Both the position numbers and the translations under genes were made by a program. Of a stretch of DNA of 64,000 bases, positions 55,863 through 64,000 are shown piece by piece (the stretch's first letter is position 1; every line of letters starts with the position of its first letter). Under the pieces are notes generated by a model. It saw nothing but the letters and a program-made list of their open reading frames with translations. It did no database searches and had not been told where the DNA came from. The stretch comes from Okapia johnstoni. Taxonomy: Eukaryota; Chordata; Mammalia; Artiodactyla; Giraffidae. The stretch lies in assembly GCA_024291935.2 (NCBI GenBank), contig CM044311.1:18127001-18191000 (forward strand), in the 5' to 3' direction.

Positions 55863-57060
55863 ATGGAAACTTAAATTTTCAGAACTTGCTGCTAAATCCT
55901 TCTGACATCACAGTTCATCTACCTGCCTGGACAGACATGTTCCTTTGGGAACGGATCCTGTACTACAATGAGTGCTATATTAAACTTGCCCCAGTTGTCT
56001 GCCTTGCCCCTGAGATCTCAGGGTTCTCATTTTCTTACACTATCTCTGCCAACTATTGTAAGAGCGCTGGCTATGAACAACTCATTATCTCTATCCATTT
56101 GGTATTTGCTATTATCTCTTCATGTGACTGTGTCTATCTCTACTTTTAACCTGCAAATACTTCAAAGTCAATGACTATCATTGGAGCTCCTCTTTATCTC
56201 AGACATGTCTAGAAATGGCTACAATGTATAATTGTTGGTTCACTGATCACTTTTCAACTCACTACATTAAGGAATTTCAGTGTATCAAAAGAATTTTTGA
56301 AAAAAAAAATCAATACTAATTGGGAACAAGAGCAAAGCAAGTTTAAGTTATCTTCTTTGCCAAGTTAACAATATAACTTTAATGGAGCAATAAGCATTTA
56401 TTGTTCTGGATTTCTATTCAAAGATTTATAAGAAGCACTGAGGGAATTATTTCCCCCCCAAATTGATGTTTGTGCTCTCTGCAGCCCCTTTACTGTGGCA
56501 AAGATTTTTGTGTAACTATGGGATTTGGGAAAAGTTAAACGAATATGGCAAAGTTCACCTTTTTTTATTTTTCTTTATATTATGGCCTACTCCCTTTCAG
56601 GGACTCCATTTCTATACACAGTGGGTATGTTTTCTGGTCTTCCCTGAGCCTGTACCTACTTCTATCAACACTGTCTCCTGCCTTCCTTGAGGTAAACAAT
56701 CTTTCCCCACCTAAGACATGATTATGGTCAAGCTAGAATCTCAGGATACTACTTTTAACCATGTAGAGTGGCTATTTGGGTAGGGTCAATCAGTCATGCT
56801 ATTGTTAAGTAAAAGCTCCTTCTAACAAATCAGTTCACCACGGATGCTCAGAACTACTTCCGGGAGAGAAGTCCTTCTCCTTTTTGTTCCCAACAAGGAG
56901 AATGTAAACTGAGGACTGCTGTTTACTTCATCCTACTTTCCATAGTTGGAAGAAGCAGAGATGGTTATAGTTGTGCCCCTAGTTCTAGGTCTGTACCCAT
57001 CTTCAGTGGTTAATCTCAACATCTGTTGAGATTTTAGTACTGTTCACAATGATACATGGC
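55863..57060. other. Unassigned sequence, no gene seen
   Basis: About 1.2 kb. An 87-codon plus frame (55886-56149) with no recognisable domain is the longest. Confidence 0.55.
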
Positions 57061-57350
57061 CCTCTCTGAAAGAGGCCTCGATGTCCCCTGCTTGGTCGTG
57101 TCACTTGCTCTGTCTCCCTGTAGGAGGTGATATTTCTCTCATCCTTTGTCATCAGTCTTGGCCACTTGGCTTGCTTTAACTGGCAGAATATATATGCAAG
57201 AGGAATATGATACATACAAGCAAAAATATTAAGAACCAAAACTTGGTTCTACAAGTATTTCAAGGATGCTTCCTCAGCCCAATTCCCAGAAGGAGAATGT
57301 ATGTGCACCAGAGACACAATCAGAATGTAACATAAACAAGAAATAAAGCT
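57061..57350 (+). mobile_element. Possible old LTR-type repeat, family unsure
   Basis: 'agtcttggccacttggcttg' (about 57153), followed some 180 bp later by 'aacaagaaataaagctttgc', resembles the layout of a common ancient LTR with an AATAAA signal. Too diverged to name. Confidence 0.33.
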
Positions 57351-57389
57351 TTGCTACTGTACAACAAAAACTCCTTTTAATAAATCAAT

Positions 57390-57415
57390 TTCTCTCTCTC
57401 TCTCTCTGTCTCTCC
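57390..57415. repeat. (TC)n microsatellite
   Basis: About 13 TC units with one G interruption. The following 57416-57992 is AT-rich with nothing recognised. Confidence 0.92.
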
Positions 57416-57992
57416 CAGAAGATGATTCCACCAGGTTTCTATCTTATAACTGGAAGCATTCTGACTAATCATCTTGTGACTAATATATATTCCTTATTCC
57501 GACTAATACATACCATTTAGCAACATATTTACAAAGCAAATTACCAAAGTCCCAACATGCATGAACAAGTATACATTTAACTAGTCTATCCTGGAAATGG
57601 CTATTTTAATGTCAAAGAAGAAATCATCTTCAACATTAAACATATGCTCAGAGATGCTAAACAAGTTTTCGGAGTAGCACTAATTTGTTCTCTAACCCTC
57701 ATATTTACATTATAGCTAATGTTTAAATCTCTTATCAAATACAAAACGTATAATTTCAACTTCTTTTAATAATTCTTTCAATGTATTTTTCACTGCTTTT
57801 TTTAATATATAAATTTTATTTAAGTAATGCTTTTTATACTGTAAAATTTTAACTAGTTTTTAAGAGTCGTTAAATTTACTTTGAACATGGAATATTATTT
57901 GTTTCATGTTGAAATTAAAACATACTAACATTTTCATATATGCTTAGATATATGAAATATAGTAAAATTTTGAAATCTCTCTATTTCCATTA

Positions 57993-58219
57993 AATGTATT
58001 ACAGAAATGAACTTCCCCGGTGGCTCTGCCTGCCAATGCAAGAAACATGTTTTCAATCCCTGGTCCAGGAAGTTCCTCTAGAGAAGAAAATGGAAACCCA
58101 CTCCAATATTCTTGCCTGGAGAACCCCATGGACAGAGGAGCCTGGTGGGCTACATACAGTCCATGAGGTCGCAAAGAGTTGGACACAACCTAGAGAGTGA
58201 ACACCAATGTACTACAGAA
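57993..58219 (+). mobile_element. Bov-tA SINE, sense, with 14-bp TSD
   Basis: The body at 58007-58205 runs from 'tgaacttccccggtggctct' to 'gttggacacaacctagagag'. AATGTATTACAGAA (57993-58006) and AATGTACTACAGAA (58206-58219) differ at one position. The head is missing about 20 bp. Confidence 0.95.
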
Positions 58220-58324
58220 TATTAGTGCATATCCACATCTGATTCTCCTTTCCTTCTTATGAACACAAGAAGACCATTTTTCTCAACAATCTTGCAGTTA
58301 GAGCTAAAAGACTAGTTCTAGTTC

Positions 58325-58558
58325 AATGGTTTTCAATCAAGAGTAATTTTTCCGCTCACCTCTCCACCCCACTTCACTAGGGGAGATTTAGTAATGTCTG
58401 GAGACATGTTTGGTTATCACAGCTGTAGAAGATGCTCCTGACATCTAGTATAAAGAGCCCAGGGAGGCTGCTGCACACCCGACCAAGTACAAGACAGTCT
58501 GACAACAACAATGGATTATTCAGCCCCAATGCCGATAGGGCCAAGGTTGATAAACCCT
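58325..58558 (+). mobile_element. MER20 (hAT-Charlie), sense
   Basis: 'caatggttttcaatcaagag' terminus, 'agtaatgtctggagacatgt', 'ttggttatcacagctgtaga', 'gctcctgacatctagtataa', 'gctgctgcacacccgacca' and terminal 'aggttgataaaccctg'. Near full length. The second MER20 in the window, in the opposite orientation. Confidence 0.9.
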
Positions 58559-58867
58559 GTTCTAGGAAATGAAACTTAAGTGGAAGTAATTTAGGTCACT
58601 TCCAAACTATGGCTTTCAAAAGCCTCTCTTCTGTTCAAGAAGCAGCCTTGGAAGCCATGTGTTGAAATGGAATATCCAGACTGAGTTCCTGAATCATCAC
58701 ACAGTCATCACACAGAAAGAAGCTGCCCTGGAGGGTTGCCTGAACCTTAAGAGTCTGTGTAATCATTACATAAATCTCTTTTGGTATCTAACCTTTATTC
58801 TGTGTTTTAAGCCAGATTTTAGAGCTAATTTGTTACTGCAGCCTAATTCATCCTATCCTTACTAACA
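58559..58867. other. Unassigned sequence, no gene seen
   Basis: Unique sequence between MER20 and BovB. Confidence 0.5.
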
Positions 58868-59520
58868 CCACTGTTGTTGATCAGTCGCTAATCTTTGCAA
58901 CCCATGGACTGCAGCACGCCAGGCTTCCCTGTCCTTCACTATCTCCCAGAGTTTGCTCAAACTCGTGTTCATTGATTCAGTGATGCCATTCAACCATCAC
59001 ATTCTCTGTCAGCCCCTTCTCCTCCTGCCCTCAATCTTTCCCAGCATCAGGGTCTTTTCCAGTGAGTCAGCTCTTCACATCAGGTGGCCAAAGTATTGGA
59101 ACTTCAGCTTCATCATCAGTCCTCCTAATGAATATTCAGGGTTGATTTCCTTTAGGATTGACTGGTTTGATCTTGCTGCCCATGGGCTCTCAAGAGTCTT
59201 CTCCAGCACCATAGTTCAAAGACATCAATTCTTCAGTGCTCAGACTTCTTTAAGGTCCAACTTTCACATCCGTACATGACTACTGGAAAAATCATAGCTT
59301 TGACTATATGGACCTTTGTTGGCAAAGTAATGTCTCTGCTTTTTAATATGCTGTCTAGGTTTGTCATACCTTTTCTTCCAAGCAAGCATCTTAATTTCAT
59401 GGCTGCAGTCACCATCTGCAGTGATTCTGGAGCCCAATAAGATAAAATCTGTCACTATTTCCACATTTTACCCATCTATTTGCCATGAAGTGATGAGACC
59501 AGATGCCCTTATCTTAGTTT
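58868..59520 (-). mobile_element. BovB LINE 3' portion, antisense
   Basis: Begins at left with a shortened 3' end ('gttgttgatcagtcgctaat') and runs to 'gaagtgatgagaccagatgc'. It carries several small deletions relative to the other copies (for example 'ttgctgcccatgggctctca'). Only short disrupted frames. No TSD found. Confidence 0.93.
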
Positions 59521-62098
59521 TTTTATTATAGCTAGCTTCACAAAATTTCACTTGTGTACATATCAATACACTACATTTTTAAAATGCCAGGTTATATCAT
59601 ATGCACTGCTTCAAGTAATGTTCAATTATTATATAACTTATTTTTAGGCAAATATTTTTCATTATTTCAGCCATGAACACACGCTGAAGATAGAGATGAC
59701 ATTATTCAAGCATGAGCAGGATTTGAAGAATATATTTGAAAGACCACTTGGCAGTACACTCAATAATCTTCAGAGTGTAGAACATATTTGTGTGAGTGTG
59801 AAAAGAATAGATCACCCAGGTCTGATAATGAAACTGAGAAACTCTAACTTCCAGAGAGTGCAGAATGTTCTTGTGCACAAGTCATAAGAATATAAAATAA
59901 GAGATTTGAAAATGAAATTTTTCCTCTGCAGAGTAGATACCATGCTGCATTTCCCAGCTGCCTAGCTATGGCAAGTGATATATGTTCATAAAACAGTGGA
60001 TGGTGGCTTAGGAAGAGAATCCAATAAAATCTGTGCTGGAGCCAAGAATACAATCCAAGGAAAATGCCTCTAGTTAATCATCATAATCACTCCCTCTCTA
60101 TGCCAGAGAAGGGCTCACTTTCTAACTCAATCTTACTATAGATTATTTAAATTAGCCAAGAGCAGAGGTACAAAGCTAAGGCTCCCAAAATTTTAACTCA
60201 AAGGCAAGAGTTACCTGGTTTTTCATACTTTCTACTTTTTTTCCTTTCTCAGTGAAAGGCATAATAATAATTTGTAAAGGTTTCAATTCATGCTTCCAAG
60301 TCCTTAGCAACAATCTTATTATGAGACATAAAGGTTGTCCGAAAAGGAACAAAAAAGGAATAAGAAATGTGTGCCCTACTGTGATGACACCAGTGTGCAA
60401 AATAAAACCAAGTTCCAAAATGGTGATACTTGCAGAAACTGTGTATTTAATCAGATTTTTCTGATGGAAACATTTTATTGCCATTGCCAAAGAGGCAATA
60501 AAAATCAGAATTCATATGCATCTTTTTTTAATAAAAAATTAATTCAATACGAGCATATCTCATGGCTAGCTAAAGACTATTTTGATATGATCAAGGAAAA
60601 ACTGGCTTTGCCTAATAAGTATTTTTTCTTGATAAATAATTTTGACCCTGTGAAGGTGCTTATCTTTCTAATATAATTATGGAAGTGACACTGTACAATG
60701 TTCTGGAAGGTGAACCTAGCTGGTAGTTTGGGGATTCAAATTCTGATACTAAAGAACTTCCAAAATTCTGCAAAATATTGCTGAGGCTCAGACAGTTTCC
60801 ACCACAAAATACTAGGACTTCCCTTGAAGAGGGGAAGAGGGAAACTTCACATTTGAGACTACTGAATACTCAACTTTGTGTAAGTAACCAAGTATCCAAT
60901 AAATTAATATATTTTGTTCAAGGTCATTTAAAGAAATCAGCTTGGCTCACACAGGCATGACTGCTCAGGAAGGTCCAATCCTAAGGGTAGAATGAACTAA
61001 CATGAGCATAAGTGACAAGATTAATTATTTTCTGATGATGCTCAGAGAAGGATGCCAACAAAGTAGCTGATAGTACAGGAAGGATGATACAGCACCACGT
61101 GGGAAACACCAGGGCCTTAGCCTCATAGATTGGAATTCCAGTTGGGTCACAAGCAAAACACTATAGGAAAGAGGAGCTAAAGACATAGTGGTAAACCCAA
61201 GTTCATGACCAAAGTCCACCTGTTATCTCAACAATGGAATGCCCAGCCTATCCAACCAAAAAAATTACTAGGACTCTATCTATAAAATGATATCACCTAC
61301 TACTTCCTGGTGGAATTAAAAACTCCCAATTTACTCCCTGTCCTAGTCAGAACTAGTGTTAAGACCAGAAAGGATGTGTGTTGCTACTCATTTTAGAGTC
61401 GGGGAAAGGCACTGACTGAGAAAATACAAAGGACTAAATTTAGCTCCTGAGATTTTTTTCATCTTGCATTTTAAAATTGCTTCTGTACTCTCCTTGGAAG
61501 TACAAATGTCATCTCATATTCCGGATGCTATTCAGTATATAAGCACTCTAGCACTGACCATAAGTGGCATCAGTATTGCAATTTCCCATCAACCGTATAA
61601 AAGAAATTAGAGATTCAAGAGTAAATACTCAGTTTTTTAGAGTATTTGTCACATAGCTAGAAACAAAAATAAGTACTGAAACCAGTTTACTCAAAGTATA
61701 ACATAAACATTGTATGAAACATGTTAAAAATTGCATGATTTAATTTTCTGAATGCACTTAAATTGTATCCATTGAAGCTAGACTAAGATGGATAATGCAT
61801 ATTATTTATCTTTATAACTCTTCCAATTTCATGACTCATAGTAGGTACTCCTTTGATTAATGATCTTCAAAGCAATATGTTCAAACCATAGCTATGACAT
61901 CAGCTTTATGATCAAAACTTTGACATTAGGTGTACTGTACTGAAACTGTGGCTGTTATACCCATATGGTTGATCAATAAAGCAATAATAATTTTAACAAG
62001 TACAAACCTCCCTGGGGTTTCAGGAATTCAGTTCTAATTTTGTCTATAGGGAAAGTAATGGTGATTATAGCTCTAAAATACAATTATTTATTAAACTG
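59521..62098. other. Unassigned AT-rich sequence, no confirmed gene
   Basis: About 2.6 kb with no named repeat. A plus frame of 113 codons (60335-60676) and an overlapping minus frame of 104 codons (60176-60490) have no recognised domain. The plus frame holds several Cys residues (CVPYCDD, CRNC, CHC) but in no known zinc-binding spacing. Confidence 0.5.
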
Positions 62099-62390
62099 CA
62101 ATGATAGCTGCTGCTGCTAAGTCGCTTCAGTCGTGTCCGACTCTGTGCGACCCCATAGACGGCAGCCCAACAGGCTCCCCCATCCCTGGGATTCTCCAGG
62201 CAAGAACACTGGAGTGGGTTGCCATCTCCTTCTCCAATGCATGAAAGTGAAAAGTGAAAGTGAAGTCGCTCAGTCGTGTCCAACTCTTTGCAACCCCATG
62301 GACTGCAGCCTACCAGGCTCCTTAATCTATGGGATTTTCCAGGCAAAAGTACTGGAATGGGTTGCCATTGCCTTCTCTGGACAATGACAG
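62099..62390 (-). mobile_element. BOV-A2 SINE (dimer), antisense, with TSD
   Basis: Both monomers are present in antisense, opening with the (AGC)n tail as 'gctgctgctgctaagtcgct' and linked by 'gcatgaaagtgaaaagtgaa'. CAATGATAG (62099-62107) and CAATGACAG (62382-62390) are the likely TSD with one mismatch. It lies about 30-40 bp from the start of the next BovB. Confidence 0.95.
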
Positions 62391-62419
62391 ACCTTTATGC
62401 AATTGATTAGAGCTAGGTA

Positions 62420-64000
62420 TTAATAATGGTATGGACCTAACAGAAGCAGAAGATATTAAGAAGAAGTGGCAAGGATACACAGAAGAACTACGCAAAAAAA
62501 GATCTTCATGACCCAGATAACCACCATGGCGTCATCACTCACCTAGAGCCAAACATCCTGGACTGCAATGTCAAGTGGGCCTTAGGAAGCATCACTATGA
62601 ACAAAGCTAGTGGAGGTGATGGAATTCCAGTTGAGCTATTTCAAATCCTAAAAGATGATGCTGTGAAAGTGCTGCATTCAATATGCCAGAAAATTTGGAA
62701 AACTCTTCAGCGGCCACAGGACAGGAAAAGATCAGTTTTCATTCCAATCGCAAAGAAAGGCAATGCCAAAGAATGCTCAAACTACCACACAATTGCACTC
62801 ATCTCACGTGCTAGCAAAGTAATGCTCAAAATTCTCCAAGCCAGGCTTCAACAGTACGTGAACCGTGAACTTCCAGATGTTCAGACTGGACTTAGAAAAG
62901 GCAGAGGAACCGGAGATCAAATTGCGAACATCCGTTGGATCATCGAAAAAGCGAGAGAGTTCCAGAAAAACATCTACTTCTGCATTATTGACTATGCCAA
63001 AGCCTTTGACTGTGCAGATCACAACAAACTGTAGAAAATTCTTAAAGATATGGGAATACCAGACCACCTGACCTCCCTCTTGAGAAATCTGTATGCAGGT
63101 CAAGAAGCAACAGTTAGAACTGGATATGGAACAACAGACTGGTTCCCAATCGGGAAAAGTGTATGTCAGGCTGTCTATTGTCATCCTGCTTATTTAACTT
63201 ATATGCAGAGTACATCATGAGAAATGCTGGGTTGGATAAGCACAAGCTGGAATCAAGATTGCTGGGAAAAATACAACCTCAGATATGCAGATGACACCAC
63301 ACTTATGGCAGAAAGCGAAGAAGAAAGCCTCTTCAGCCTCTTGATGAAAGTGAAAGAGAAGAGTGAAAAAGTTGGCTTAAAACTCAACATTTAGAAAACT
63401 AAGATCATGGCATTTAGTCCCATCACTTCATGGCAAATAGATGGGGAAACAATGGAAAGAGTGAGAGACTTTATTTTGGGGGGCTCCCAAATCACTGCAG
63501 ATGGTGACTGCAGCCATGAAATTAAAAGACGCTTGCTCCTTGGAAGAAAAGCCATGACCAGCCTAGACAGCATATTAAAAAGCAGAGACATTATTTTGCC
63601 AACAAAGGTCTGTCTAGTCAAAGCTTTGGTTTTTCCAGTAGTCATGTATGGATGTGAGAGTTAGACTATAAAGAAAGCTGAGTGCCAAAGAATTGATGCT
63701 TTTGAACTGTGGTGTTGGAGAAGACACTTGAGAGTCCCTTGGACTGCAAGGAGATCCAACCAGTCCATCCTAAAGGAGATCAGTCCTGAATATTCACTGG
63801 AAGGACTGATGCTGAAGCTGAAACGCCAATACTTTAACCACCTGATGTGAAGAACTGACTCATTTGAAAAGACCCTGATGCTGGGGAAGATTGAAGGTGG
63901 GAGGAGAAGGGGGTGACAGAGGATGAGATGGTTGGATGGCATCACTGACTCAATGGACATGAGTTTGACTAAGCTCCAGAAGTTTGTGATAGCCTGGGAA
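62420..64000 (+). mobile_element. BovB LINE, 5'-truncated, sense, runs off window
   Basis: From about 'atggtatggacctaacagaa' through the whole reverse transcriptase core and C-terminal region to 'gatagcctgggaa' at the window end. It lacks only the final ~60 bp expected before the 3' terminus. With at least 1.58 kb, it is the longest BovB in the window and the only one here with nearly all reverse transcriptase motifs on one contiguous stretch. The 5' part with the endonuclease is absent. Confidence 0.97.
62597..63664 (+). pseudogene. BovB reverse transcriptase remnant
   Basis: RTE-type reverse transcriptase. A 145-codon frame (62597-63034) holds the SGGDGIP word (residues 4-10), 'IPIAKKGN' (49-56), 'GLRKGRGT' (98-105) and motif A 'IDYAKAFD' (131-138). 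A TAG at 63032 ends it, apparently where a Trp codon stood. Coding similarity continues through 'LLRNLYAGQEATVRTG'. A 1-bp loss near 63170 then shifts frame, and the YADD motif C is encoded at 63284-63295. Further stops lie at 63392-63394 (ex-Gln) and 63662-63664 (ex-Trp). The lesions are few but fatal. The ATG at 62597 is internal to the domain, not a native start. Confidence 0.93.

Overview
The window is non-coding DNA from a ruminant, almost certainly a bovid. The evidence is the repeat content: many tRNA-headed Bov-tA SINEs, dimeric BOV-A2 SINEs and 5'-truncated BovB (RTE-type) LINEs. Bov-tA and BOV-A2 are known only from ruminants. Older cetartiodactyl CHR SINEs and an L1-BT-like LINE-1 3' end fit the same placement. 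The species (cattle, sheep, goat, buffalo) cannot be told from this stretch. I found no intact host protein-coding gene and no tRNA, rRNA or small RNA gene. Every long open frame I can name lies in a mobile element, and the others are short and unsupported.

Layout. 1-16 kb: two CHR SINEs, an L1-BT 3' end, MIR and L2 fossils, an MLT1-type LTR, a MER5A, three BovB fragments, a small CpG-rich patch (14.27-14.45 kb) and a MIR split by an old L1. 16-28 kb: mostly low-repeat, AT-rich sequence with scattered Bov-tA copies. 28-36 kb: the densest retrotransposon cluster. It has four minus-strand BovB fragments interleaved with Bov-tA SINEs, including two insertions at one target site, a BovB nested inside a Bov-tA, and a Bov-tA bounded by an unusually long direct repeat of about 50 bp. 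38-43.4 kb: a Tigger1 DNA transposon remnant split by a Bov-tA, then a degraded antisense L1 carrying a BOV-A2 insertion and an isolated SINE head. 43-58 kb: AT-rich, with MIR, L2, MER5, MER20, an old L1M block and a probable ERV LTR end. 58-64 kb: a minus-strand BovB, a BOV-A2, and a plus-strand BovB of at least 1.58 kb that runs off the right edge and keeps recognisable reverse transcriptase motifs.

No genes cooperate here. The window records successive retrotransposition: ancient MIR, L2, MER, Tigger1 and L1M at the bottom, CHR and BovB in the middle, and Bov-tA and BOV-A2 on top. Many target-site duplications (TSDs) of 7-14 bp can be read directly. I see no sign of a new biological system. 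The items most worth checking are the long-repeat SINE, the reused insertion site, the nested elements, the CpG patch, the paired (CA)n/(TG)n tracts and the BovB at the right edge.

Family names rest on recognising consensus features by eye. Boundaries without a TSD are approximate to about 10-30 bp.
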